From Rosa chinensis (Eukaryota > Streptophyta > Magnoliopsida > Rosales > Rosaceae), in contig NC_037088.1 of NCBI RefSeq assembly GCF_002994745.2, positions 2,857,001-2,921,000 of the forward strand: a DNA stretch of 64,000 nt. Reading direction: 5' to 3'. Position 1 is the first letter of the stretch. Each line of letters opens with the position of its first letter. The position numbers and the translations under genes were made by a program. A model generated the notes under the pieces. That model was not told where the DNA came from, made no database searches, and worked only from the letters and a program-made list of their open reading frames with translations. Shown in pieces: positions 23,001 through 34,273 of the stretch.

Positions 23001-23574
23001 GTTTTTTTATTTTTTTGGCAAGGGAAACAACTTCATTAAACAACCAACAAGATTACAGAGAGAGAGAGCAGCAGAGGCCCATCCAAACTAAATCAAATAA
23101 AACTGAGAAAACGAACACAAACAACATAGGAGCTCCAATAGAATAGCATCCCCAAATCCAACATCCACGAAGCGGAAAAGGCATCGAACAAGGACACAAA
23201 CAAGCCGAAGAAACCAGCAACCAAAACATGCCATAGAGACCCAAAGCTCCCATCGAGCTGTACCAAAAGCATCCCTCCGATTGTCACCGAACAGCCGGAG
23301 ATAAGCAACCACCGAGAAAGTACCAAGGAACCAAGAACCAAAGAACCATGGGATGATGAGATCCGCAAATACCATAAGTAATTGCGTGATGAACTCCTTC
23401 GTGTATCGAAGGTAAACGCTCCAAAAAGCAAGGGAAACGCTCTGAAGAACTAGGTAAAAGCCCCGAAGGGCAACGGTGATAGTGGCTGTAGATGATAAAG
23501 GTAAATGGACAGAGGCAACAGAAGTACAGAACAAAAAGACATCTTTGGATGATGTTCAAGGAACAACAACACAG
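23001..23574 (-). mobile_element. 5'-truncated non-LTR retroposon (LINE-like), TSD AGCATCTCA
   Basis: AGCATCTCA occurs at 22992-23000 and 23575-23583. On the minus strand the insert ends TTTAATGAAGTTGTTTCCC then an A-rich tail, the usual 3' end of plant L1-type LINEs. Several frames are open, but no reverse transcriptase motif is visible, consistent with a 574-bp 3' remnant. A SINE is less likely because no A and B boxes are seen. Confidence 0.75.
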
Positions 23575-23880
23575 AGCATCTCAATCGTTAGATATTATGT
23601 AGAAATGGAACTATACATCTTTTGTTACCAACATTTTGAGGAACTTTGATTTGTCTATTTGAAATGATATACTACTCAATATATAGATGTTCTGTAGAAA
23701 CTATATGATTCGTTCTCTAACTATTTATTTCTTTGTCTTAAAGTGATAGGCAAACCAAACATGGAACAACAACAACATCATCATCAGAACCATCATCTAC
23801 AACCAAAGCACAGCCTCACAGACAGAAAAATGACTATACGTAAATAGCCATTTTGTGCAACTATAACTTTTGCTACACTA

Positions 23881-24194
23881 AGTTGGGCGCGGTGCGGTTT
23901 GGTTCGGTTTGAGGCCCAAACCGCTTTTTTCGATTGGCCTATATATCAAACCACAACCGCATTACAAAAGGGCTGAACCGATTATTTCGGTTACACCATT
24001 TTTCGGTGCGGTGTGGGTCGGTTTCGATTTGGAGCGATTTATTAATTTCAACTAGAAAGAGAGGGCCAAAATTAGGCTTATTTTTTCCTAACAATTTCAA
24101 TAAGGCATAAATAAATTTTGAATGCATTTAGAGTCCACTCGGCAAATGTCACCCAAATATCAAGCAATTTGCAGAAAGACCATAGCAACTTATT

Positions 24195-24234
<40 letters not shown>

Positions 24235-24556
24235 CAATGATCAAGCAAACATAGCAACTTATTACAAACTGAAAACCTAATAAAAAAATGGATTTCTTAT
24301 ATATTGAAAACTAACATTTCCATCGATCAATAGAGAAATAATAAATAAATAAAATATAATTAAAATAAATTCGGTGTGGGTCGGTTTAAATCGGGCGGTT
24401 TATGACCCTCAACCGCAACCGAACCGCTTTTATACGGTTCGGTGCGGTGTGATCATAAAACGACACCGTTTTAGTTCGGTGCGGTTGCCAAACCGTTTTT
24501 TATGTGCGGTTCGGGTCGATAACCGCATTTTCGGTACAAAATGCCCACCCCCACAG
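23881..24556. mobile_element. hAT-like non-autonomous element
   Basis: The right end inverted reads CTGTGGGGGTGGGCATTTTG, a form common in plant hAT elements. Subterminal zones are full of CGGTTCGG, GCGGTTTGG and AACCGC motifs in both orientations. The left end is degraded near GTTGGGCGCGGTGCGG. A 12-bp direct repeat TTTTGTGCAACT lies at 23851-23862 and 24557-24568, but it does not abut the left end, so the TSD is uncertain. It contains a CA/TA microsatellite and no transposase. Confidence 0.6.
24193..24232 (+). repeat. (CA)n(TA)n microsatellite
   Basis: About ten CA followed by about ten TA dinucleotides, inside the hAT-like element. Confidence 0.9.
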
Positions 24557-24850
24557 TTTTGTGCAACTGAACTACAACAACTACTCTTTTTGTATAAGTG
24601 CAGTGAACCAATCAACTGGAGTATTATGTACAACTACAATTGGAGCAATCACTTTTTTTTAACAAACTCCGGTAACAACTTTTGCTAACCAACTTTAGCA
24701 TCTTCTGCAGCTACAACTGAAGCAATCAACTTTTGACTGGAGCAATCACTTTTTTGAACAAGCTCCAGCAGCAACTTTTGCTATATTAACTTGTAACCCT
24801 TTTGTAAAGCTAGCATTTTTGCACCAGCTCCAATTGAATAGACTTCAACT
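24557..24850 (+). repeat. Degenerate short repeats (CAACTTTTGCT / GGAGCAATCACTTTTTT)
   Basis: The phrases GGAGCAATCACTTTTTT, AACAAGCTCC or AACAAACTCC, and CAACTTTTGCT each recur about 95-100 bases apart. The left flank of the hAT-like element (about 23860-23878) carries the same CTTTTGCTA phrase, so that element landed in this repeat. Confidence 0.55.
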
Positions 24851-24924
24851 AAATTGTAATATGTATTAAAACTCTTTCACTATTTCAATGATATGTAATC
24901 ATTTCCCTTTTGTATTTCACCATT

Positions 24925-25599
24925 GGGTGGTTCTAGTTGGACCTCCAAATTTGCTATTTGGACCTCTCATACTTAGTGCACCTCTAATTCACTTTTTAGA
25001 ATACTTGAAAAGCTAAGTAAACATCATTATCTTTACCAAAACACCCTTGAATATAAGATACAACAATCTGTTATTCTACTTTTTATCTATATCTTTAACC
25101 ACAAGAAGAAGAACGTATCAAAATCATATGATATTGCTCTCTAATGAGTAGGTTTCTCTTCTACCAAAATTAATCAAATGATTGGTTCTCGATCTTGATA
25201 TGCTGCTGGAATCCCTTTGAATTTGCTAAAAGAAGGACTTCAAGGGTTTTGGATTGGAAGATTGAGTAATAACTATATCATAATATTGAATAAATTTAGT
25301 TTAAGAAAATTTCATATCATATTGTTTTGAATTTATTTTTGTATTAAATGATAATTATTATTTTTACTTAATTATTTTAGGTAAATTATAAAACTACATA
25401 GGCAATATAAGGAAATTCCGAAGAAAAAAAATTGATTGAATGTTATATTTAGGGAGGTAAGAAGAGTTTTTTTTTTTTTTTTTTCATTTTTCTCTCTTTG
25501 TCCTTATTTGTCTTTTCATATGATTTGACAAAGTCTATTAACAATTGAAAAAAATTGGAGGTCCAAATATCAAATTTGGAGATCCAACTAAAACCATCC
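24925..25599. mobile_element. Mutator-type MITE, TSD TTCACCATT
   Basis: TTCACCATT is present at 24916-24924 and 25600-25608. Inverted ends extend about 40 bp: GGGTGGTTCTAGTTGGACC on the left, and the inverse of GGATGGTTTTAGTTGGATC on the right. The 675-bp core is AT-rich and non-coding. The 9-bp TSD and long TIR indicate Mutator mobilisation. Confidence 0.9.
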
Positions 25600-25608
25600 T
25601 TCACCATT

Positions 25609-26357
25609 TTAATTTGTTCATAACAACAAATTCCGCGGCAAAGCACAGACAAAATTTCTAGTAGTAATCATGTATCAGGTGATAGTGAGTTTTAGTTATC
25701 AAATCATACTTACCAACCACACAGTTAATTCATAATTAATTATGTGTTAAATACACCATGTTTAGTTAGACATATATTTATTGTATTAGTATTTGAACCT
25801 ATACGTTGCAAGACCCGTGTGGTTGATAGGTGGGTTGGAGTCATAAGATATTTTTGCTTATGTGGCTAAAATGAGGCGTTAAGTGGCATTGGTCAAGTTA
25901 GGTGGACCGTAAAAAAGAGCCGCCACAATCTAGTGTAGTCAGCACCATGGCTCACTTGGCCTCAAAATTGTAATTAATGTCGAAATTACAGCCAGACTGG
26001 CCGCTTAATAGTTAAGCCAACACTGCGGCCACCATTTAGGTCGAAGCTGTAAGTGATATCAACACCGCGGTCACCATTTGACTGCAAGGTTGTAAGGTAA
26101 GCCAACATCGATCATAGCCTATATATTTAGCTGCGAATTTGTAAGTAATGGCTATAAAGTATTAAATAAAACTGTTGGAACTGTGGTTAAATAGCCGCAA
26201 CATATTCAGCTGCAAAGTTGTAAGTAACGGATGCAAAGTATGAAATAAAACTGTTGGAACCACCGTTAAACAGCTGTGGCATAATGAATGATCGACCACA
26301 ATTATGGCCACAACACAATGAATGAAGTGCGTTTGCACCAAGGTCAAATGCCTGCAT
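25609..26357. other. Undetermined sequence with recurring GCGGCCAC phrases
   Basis: No gene is seen. Between 25960 and 26340, and again at 26880-26990, phrases built on GCGGCCACCATTT, GCTGCAAAGTTGTAAGT and TGTTGGAACTGTGGTTAAAT recur imperfectly, suggesting an old repeat-rich element interrupted by the MITE at 26368. Confidence 0.35.
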
Positions 26358-26367
26358 ATTAAGAAAA

Positions 26368-26853
26368 GGACTAAATACTGTTTAGTCCTTGAGTTTTTAA
26401 CCATAAAACACTTTAGTCTCTGACCTTCTAATTTCACACGTTTAGTCCCTGTACTTCAAAATTTCAGACCAATAGGTCCTTGCGGTCTAAAAGTGGCGGT
26501 GAAATGTCTATTATGCCTTCAGTTTTTTTAAATTAATTAATTATTTTATTTTTTTGAAAAATGAATTTTTTTTCCCTTTCTTTCTTTCTGTTTATTTTTT
26601 TTTTCTTTTTTTTTTTCCCTTTCTTTCTTTCTGCTTGAAAAAAATAAAGAATAAATAAAATAAAGAAAAAAGAATAAATAATTAAAAAAGAGAAAGGAAT
26701 AAATTTATTTAAAAAAAAGAACTAAGGGCATAATAGACATTTCGCTACGACTTCTAGATGGCAAGAAACTATTGGTCTGAAATTTTGAAGTACAGGGACT
26801 AAACGTGTGAAATTAGAAGGGCCGGGATTGAAGTGTTTTATGGTCAAAAGCTC
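26368..26853. mobile_element. Foldback-like Mutator MITE, 10-bp TSD ATTAAGAAAA
   Basis: ATTAAGAAAA lies at 26358-26367 and 26854-26863. The arms are about 150 bp and nearly perfect inverted repeats; both carry CACACGTTTAGTCCCTGTAC and TTCAAAATTTCAGACCAATA in opposite orientation. They surround an AT-rich loop. The left arm has a 23-nt extra segment, GGACTAAATACTGTTTAGTC followed by CTT, that is itself a small hairpin. Confidence 0.88.
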
Positions 26854-26863
26854 ATTAAGAAAA

Positions 26864-27113
26864 TGAAAAATGTTGGAATTGTGGTTGAATGGTCGCGGCT
26901 TAACAAATAGAGTTGATTGAAACTGTTGTCAAATGATCGCGACAATAATGGATGAAGTTGACCAGCACCGCGGCCACAGCCATGTTGGGCCGAGATTGAC
27001 CGGTAACTTAGGTTGGAGTTTGGTTAACTTGCCGAACCTAAGTGTTAATCAAGTTTACAAAACCATTAATTAATTGCAGGAATTAAACAAAATTGATGGC
27101 ATTCAAAACCATG
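26864..27113. other. Pre-insertion flank of the large LTR element
   Basis: 27017-27113 is nearly identical to 62050-62144, on the far side of the 34.7-kb insertion. It belongs to a two-copy tandem repeat split by the insertion. Confidence 0.8.
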
Positions 27114-28147
27114 TGTTGATACACAAAAAAGCACGAGACATGCCTTACGCACATTTCAACCCTAAATGGGAAATATAAATTTAAACCACATTTGGAAAGA
27201 CAAAAAATTACATATTGAACCATCATGCCTCGCATGTGGACCCAAGACACAACTACGCTCTTGGGGCTTACAGATGTGGGTGTGGTGTGGAAGGTTACAA
27301 AAACACATAATGCTCGTCTATTGATTTAGTGTCGTTAGTGATTTCAGTCTTGGGCCCGAAATTCAAGCCCAATGACTCAAACTAACGAAATGGTGAACAT
27401 AAGAATTGGGCCTGCCTCTTATTTGAAACCCAAAGCCTATATGAAAAAAGCCCAACTTCCCTTTTCTTCTTCTTCGTTCTAAACTCACTTTCTTCCCCGC
27501 AACAACCTAATATCTAACATTCTCCCTACAGCAACCCAATACACAAAGAGTATTGTCTTTCTTCCTTAAACAATGAGCTTACACATTCCAACTCCCCTCC
27601 CCACCTAATCTGCCTCGCTCCTTGTTTCCCATCACTATAGCTGACTCTGCTACAGAGAGTGTCAACCATTGTAGCAATCATTGCATTCTCCCATATTTTC
27701 ATCTCTCAAGAAAGAATCCGATCTTTCCTGAATTCATGGCAAAATTTGTGTATAGAGAAGACTATCCTGTTTTACCTAGAAATTCATGTATTCTGAAACT
27801 TCAAAGCCTCTCCAATGGAGTCTATAAAAGGAGAGCTTTGCCAGTGTAAAGATCATCCAGCATAATCGAGCAAAACTCAGAAAACTTAGAAACACCTATA
27901 GTCAAGCCTTCAAGAATAAACCCAATTTTCAATCTCTTTTGCAAACTCTTCTTCAAACTAGGTTCCCAGAAACCCAAATCCAAAAACCCTCAAATACTCT
28001 CACCGCAATGTGTTTCTAGCTCCCACACCATGCTTCACGCTGTCAAGCCCTATTCATTATCTGAATCACACACAAAGTCCTCCCATTAATCAAATTATTG
28101 GGTTGATTTTGGCATAGTCGCTGTTTAATTCAAAAAGGACCCTCACA
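27114..28147 (+). repeat. 5' LTR of the LARD-like element
   Basis: It is 1034 bp and matches the 3' LTR throughout. A TATA box CTATAAAAG lies at 27822-27830, about 325 bp before the LTR end, and marks the likely transcription start region. It lacks an ~81-bp block present in the 3' LTR (about 55650-55730), apparently a deletion across a short AGAGT repeat. Confidence 0.9.
27822..27830 (+). promoter_or_regulatory. TATA box in the 5' LTR
   Basis: CTATAAAAG, conserved in the 3' LTR at 55995-56003. Confidence 0.75.
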
Positions 28148-28167
28148 TTTTGGCGACTTCATTGTGG
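28148..28167 (+). promoter_or_regulatory. Primer binding site of the LARD-like element
   Basis: TTTTGGCGACTTCATTGTGG directly follows the LTR end. TGGCGACT starts are common among plant gypsy primer sites. The tRNA used was not identified. Confidence 0.6.
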
Positions 28168-30189
28168 ACTAGGTTGTGATTCAGATAATATGTTTGTCCT
28201 GCAACTCTTCAATTCAAGCATGCTCGTGATATTGTTGGATGCAATTAGCAGAGGCTCCCCTGTTAATATGGTTAATGTAGTACAATTTCATATTCAATTT
28301 AAGTATGAAAGGTGGAGATAAGAATTTATAGTGGTGGCAAAGCACTGCAGCAAGTAGCCTTTCATTTCCAAAGTTATGCAATGCAGCCATGCTTGACATC
28401 ATGTTCTATGCAATTAACAAGGGCTTTTGTTAATCTACTACTCAATACAGACAAGTAAACATCCTCGTGATCTATGGATATATGCCTTTTCTTAATGAAT
28501 CTAGAAGAAGGTCAAATTTTTATCACCACAACCATCAATTTATGTTCATGCCAGAATGACTTTTTCTTCTATTTATGGTTACCACATTCAAACCCTCTTT
28601 AGAAGAAGTATTCACAACCATAGCTAGATTTAAAGCAACCATCTATTCACACCCATATTCAAGCCATCATTTACTACAGTTAATGTCCATTTCAAGCATT
28701 GCTCAAACTATAACAGTTTATTATTAGAGCTAAAGCTTCTACCACAGTAACCATACTTCGTTGCAGTTAAGACCATTTACTCCAAGCCTTCTTCAAACCA
28801 ATGTATATTTTTGAGAAAAAAGTTTTCATCTTAGCTAAACAAGCTTATGCAATACCAAAACCATTGCTGCAAGTGTTTCACAAACTAAAACATTCATTCT
28901 AGAGCCAAGGAATCCACTTCAATAGTTAAGATCTCATTTGCAGCAGTCACAGTATTCAACCTTATAGCCCAATTAAGCCTGGTGTTGAAACAAAATAGTT
29001 ATTGAAGAAAGTCTCTTTTCCAAGTTGTACCCTTCTTTGCCAAAGCACAAGTCTTCACAAAAATAACCAAAATTTTCACTGCATATTCAAAAATGTTTCA
29101 ACCCAGAAATATTTGTTACAAGCTTTTCTCATAACTAAAACTTCCAATGCCTACCCAAAGTTTTTATGCTCCTAGCTCAGAAGAGAAGCATTTGTGTTGC
29201 TGCCCCGCAGCTATGGTTCACAATAGCAAATCAAGCCCCGCCAAAAAGCTTGATCAGAGGTTGCAGTTGTTGTGATCTAAGAACATTGTACAATGTTGAA
29301 TTGTATTTAAGTATACCTGAATCTACATCTATATTCATGCTAATGAACTTGGGGGCTGAGAGGTGAATGTTCAACTCTTGGTCAGGATCATTCAGTTATG
29401 TTCATGCCAAAATGAAAACTTAATCCATTCATGCTTTACTGCATGCTGGCATTCACAAAAGGAAGTATTCACAGCTATAGTCAAATATTTCATTCTCATT
29501 ACCACAATCAAGCATAGTAACAATTTCCGCTATAGTTTCCAAAATCCTTATTACAAGCCTCCTCAAACCAAAGCAGATTATGTCACAACTAAAACTCTCA
29601 TTGTTGTACCAACACCTCCTCATTTTGTACCTAATAAGCCTGATGTCAAAGATCAAACAAAAACATCAACCATCAGAGTCAAAGCCCTCACCGCATTAAC
29701 TGAAACCTCACTTGCAGTAATCAAACTATTCAAGATCAAATAAGCTTGATATCAAATCAAACCAACTATTTTAAGCCTTTATTAAACCAACTTTTCTTGC
29801 ATAGTACAATTTTTCACTGCAGTAACAAAATAGAGATATGTTTGAAGTCAAACCAAAATTCTTATTACAAGTCTTTCTCAAGTCAATGCATCTATTGCTG
29901 AAGCCAAAATAGCCAAAAATTTTGCAAATTTTATCCATCCCTTTGAGTGTGGGGATTTGTCCGATAAGAAGTTTCTGACTATTTATAGATCCCTAATTTC
30001 TACTCCCCAAGCACTCCAATAATGTTCTCAGCTTCAGAAAATATCCAACCAAATTTCAACAAGCTAAACTCCATTCCTTCTTTGCTAGCCAAAAGCTTTA
30101 GAACCATAGCCACACCTGCCATAGCCAAATAACCTTATGTCAGAATGAACTCCATGTTTCAAGTTTGTCTTACAACCAAATCCCTACTG

Positions 30190-30192
<3 letters not shown>

Positions 30193-30232
<40 letters not shown>
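30193..30232 (+). repeat. (TA)n microsatellite
   Basis: About 20 uninterrupted TA units. Confidence 0.95.
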
Positions 30233-30236
<4 letters not shown>

Positions 30237-30636
30237 ATTCACTCCACATCATAATTCATTTCAAACCATATATGTCATTCCACTAGTGATGTAGCAAAAT
30301 ACCAGATTTCTTATGATAAAAGCCATTCTTTATCCTCATGCTATAGTGTCAATATAATGCTAACAAAATCCAGTAAAAGCAATCATGCTCCATGCTAAAC
30401 TTGATTTTATCTTTAATCCAACAAAGTGTAACCTCTCCTCATCACTCTACTATTCTTCTAGATCTTAACCAAAAGAAGCAACACTCTTGGAAAAAAAAAA
30501 GACCAAGCTATATCCAAGCATTCCAAATATTTTGACAGCAACTCTATCCACAAAAAGCTAGCTCACCTCAATTCTTTCCTTCAAACCAAAGAACGCATAA
30601 TCTCATCACCACTCAACCTAAGCCTTTTTACTTTTA

Positions 30637-31108
30637 GGCCTCGTTTGTTTCGCGGATTTGAGGACTTGGGAAAGGAAAGTTATTCCTTTCCTTTGTTTGG
30701 TAACCACAAAATCTGGAAATGCTTTCCTGACATAGGGGAAAGTTGGGGGTAAACTCATTCCATTCAAACTTCATGAGATTGAGTTTCCCATCCCATTTCC
30801 CAACATTAATTGCAATAATTTTGGACAATAGTATCCCATCATTAATTGCTTGAGTACCCTTGGTAGTGTTGAAAATTCATTCCAAGTTGTCTTTATTTTA
30901 AAATAGAAGGGTATTATTGAAACATTGATATATTTTTACTTTCCTTTCATGCACCAACCAAACATCAGAAAGGAAATCAAATGGTCTTTACTGGATGCTT
31001 TCCCTGCTTTACCAAACACAGGAAAGGAAATCTAACATGAACTTTAGTTTCCCTTCCCCACGGGAAAGACAAAGGAATTGATTTCCCTTCCGTGAACCAA
31101 ACAAGGCC
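30637..31108. mobile_element. PIF/Harbinger (Tourist-type) MITE, TSD TTA
   Basis: Ends are GGCCTCGTTTGTTTCGCGGA and the inverse of GGCCTTGTTTGGTTCACGGA. TTA lies on both sides (30634-30636 and 31109-31111). The 472-bp core has many GGAAAGGAAA-type blocks and no coding capacity. Confidence 0.88.
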
Positions 31109-31930
31109 TTAGGAGTTTTACATTTCTGTTGGATGCTTTGGTAACCATCACTATGTTGGAGACGGCCAAATCTATGCTGCTCTAAATTGCAAGTGGATTG
31201 TGATCTATGAAAATGATAGCAACTCCATAGATCATTGCTATAGGAGGAGAAGAATAAAATTATTCTTGCAAAAAAAAAAAAGACAAAAACACTCAGAGCA
31301 AGAAATTTTAAGTATCATGCACTTAAAGCCTTATTCACACCAAGCAATTCAAGCATTCCAAGCTCTGTTCTTGTTACTACTGTGAGCTTTTTTTTTAAAA
31401 AAAATGTACTGCTAGATAAAGGTACAAGTACACCTTTTACACGATATGCAAGTACTCTTTTACACAGTAGTCATATATGTGACTCCAGAAGGTCAACATT
31501 GCAATAGTAAAAAGACAATTGTTCAGCAAACCAAATCTATCCTATCATCCTAAGTTTTATTCTTCTAGAAGCTTAAAACTAAAATTTTAGTCAAGCACAC
31601 AAATTCCAACACCATACTTTAACCCAACTTTTCATCTGTATATCCATATCCATATCCACCAATCAAGCTGGTACCTCTCATAAGCACATTGTGAGCTGCA
31701 GTAGACTTTTTTTTATCTTACTGTGCATGATACAAGTTTATCCATTCAAGCCTTCAAGTCAAAAAGAAAAATCGAAACTTAAGGATAAGAGTTGGTCAAT
31801 CCATTTGTGCTCTTTTTCAAAGCTCACTGTCTCAACCATGATGGTTTGAAATATTAAATACATTTTGAAGGAAATAATTAAGACAATCAATCACTATTCA
31901 ATCAAGCAGCAAGCAATATAGAATAAGAAA

Positions 31931-32035
31931 TCAATACTCAATCAAGCCAGAATCATTTGAACAAGCAATCAATACTCAATCAAGTCAAAATCATTTGAGC
32001 AAGCAATCAATACTCAATCAAGCCAATTCCAAGCA
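31931..32035 (+). repeat. 38-bp tandem repeat, about 2.7 copies
   Basis: TCAATACTCAATCAAG recurs at 31931, 31969 and 32007, with AATCATTTGA and CAAGCAA between copies. Confidence 0.85.
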
Positions 32036-33892
32036 AGAGACGGTCTTCATCATCACTCCCAAAATAAAGCAACAAGTATCTTAAATGATATGCAATGACA
32101 CTTAGGGGATGAGTGATAATGGTTTTCTTCAGGGTTATCCTGAAGCTGTAGTCACTAACTCATTCATGAGACCATCCTATATTGTATTTCAAGCATATAT
32201 CTTTCAAAATGCCGTTCTATTGTGTGTTAACAAGCCAATATCTCTCTCAAGCTTTTAGCCAGAATTATGGACATGCCATGGTCAAGTATTTTCCACCGTG
32301 GCCATGTGATCCTAATGTCAAGATGACATTTGCATTCCAAGTATTTCTTCAAGCCAAAGAGCCAATGCTAGTCTTAATACCATGATTTATACTCTAGATT
32401 ATTCTTTCTCCCCGCAGCTCCTAGTCATGCCTCACACTTAAAGCTGTTTACAGTAGCCAAAACTTCCATTGCAATACCTATTCTACTCCATACCTAAACC
32501 TCAACATTGATCACAACACTCAACTTTATACCCAATCAGGCTTGATGTCAAACCAAGATCATTATTGCAAGTCTTTCTCAAACCAAAATAATTAGTATCC
32601 AAAGATTTACTACTGCAGCAAACAAAATCCCCTATGCAGTAATCACAAGTTCTCTATTATATTAGTCTTATCCTTGTAGTCATGCTAATACACTTACCAA
32701 CAGTCCACTTCATGCATAGCATTTGCCACTTTCAGTAACTTGTGTCCTCTCCTCTACCATGGAGAAGTCATAACTTCAAGCAACAAAAATCTAAGATCCA
32801 AAAATTCAATCCTTTAGACACAGTATTTTTCAACAGCAAACCATATCAACTCAAACTCAAAGTTGACATTTAAACCTTTCCTTGAACCAAGGCTTTTTTC
32901 CATGTTTACCGCGGTGGTGAACACACACATTTATCATCATAACCCAGCTTCATAAACTTAATCCATGTCCAAACTCAAGAATTTAAGAGCTTTAAATCCT
33001 TTTTCTGCAGCTTTTTGTGGTCAACTACTACCTGCAGCAAAATTACAGATATAGTCATTGCTCTTGAACTAAGTGTCTATACAGTAAATTAGTCAGGCGA
33101 GGATCTATGCGCATATGTTAAAATTCAAGAAAAAAGCTTTTTTATACTCAAAGCATTCATTTATACACTCGTAGAATTCACAAGTCTACAAGTCACTGTT
33201 GAAACTACATACTATTGCAAAAGCATGGTTCTTTTAATCAGGTCACGAGTAAAACAAAGTCAAACAACTAGTCACAAGCTAACTCATGGAGAGATATTGA
33301 GACCACTTCATGAGTCATGCCATATGCAATAACAAAAGGAATTGCTATATTTAATCAATGCAATTGATGGATACAAGCAAGTGTACTTACATATGCTACT
33401 TAGGAGCTGTACTGACATGATGAATCTCAGACAAGGGATCGACTTGAAACACCAAAGCATAGTCTGATCTTGTGTTTCAATTGCCCCTCAATTTTGTCTA
33501 CACATTTGGGGGCTTTGCGATTAAGGCCCAATTCATGGCCAATTGTTGCAGTGATCACCGCAATCAGTGAAGATCCAGGGCTACATTGAAGCTGCTTGCT
33601 CATCAATTGAAATTTACATGCCTCAGTACTTATGCTCATAATTGAGTCATGCTTTATGAATGTAAATTCATATCGATCCTAAAACAAAATACAATGGAAG
33701 TCATGAATGTGAGCAGTCTGTTCAAAATTCCATGATGCAACAAGCAATTACTCAATATTCAAACCCTCACTTGCCATGAGTTCATAAACCAAGCCTAACC
33801 ATCCTAGATATCAAGCTCTAATTGCAGTTTTCCAAACATTTGAAGCCTATCCATTCAAAAGCCAAAGAAAAATTGCCATTGCAGTCAGTGGC

Positions 33893-34273
33893 GGAATCAG
33901 GATTTGAAAATGGGGTGGGCTAATTTTAAGTACATAAAAATTTTGCAAACTTCTATTTTTTTTAGGTTTGGAACCCAGTGGAAGGCTCATCCTCACGCCT
34001 TTATTTTTATCATACAAAACATACAACCGGGGAGGGGGGGGGGGGCATAAAACTAAAACCCCGTTCTCATTTTTATCTACTCCCACTCCCAATCTCATTC
34101 CCACTACCACTTGATGGAGTATCATTTGTAAACCATGACAAAAGATTTTGTATCGCTTGGGTTTTCGGTGATCCGTCATTTAAATCAATACCTATAATAT
34201 TATATATGTATATATATATACAATTAGAATAATATGCACATTTCACTAAAAACACAAATACACACACACACAC
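33893..34273 (+). mobile_element. Transposon-like end (CAGTGGCGGAATCAGG), boundaries open
   Basis: CAGTGGCGGAATCAGGATTT followed by GGGGTGGGCTAA resembles ends I recall for plant hAT-type elements, though this is from memory. The matching inverted end was not found, so the element is truncated or its right end is lost. It is split by solo LTR B at 34274 and probably resumes after 36752. A G-rich run (G4AG12-like) lies at about 34029-34045. Confidence 0.4.

Larger units (their letters stand above)
28168..33892 (+). other. Non-coding internal region of the LARD-like element, left part
   Basis: AT-rich, with loosely recurring phrases such as CAAGCCTTCTTCAAACCA, CATTGCTGCAAG and AGTAACCAAA. There are only short chance frames and no retroviral protein motifs. 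It includes a TA microsatellite (30193-30232), a Harbinger-type MITE (30637-31108) and a short tandem array (31931-32035). Confidence 0.7.

Noticed and set aside
23088..23559. Overlapping minus-strand frames of 91-148 codons
   Set aside because: They lie in the 3' end of a truncated LINE-like insertion, lack reverse transcriptase motifs and use non-ATG starts.
33427..33639. 70-codon minus-strand frame in the outer element
   Set aside because: It is isolated, with no domain and composition like the surrounding non-coding internal region.
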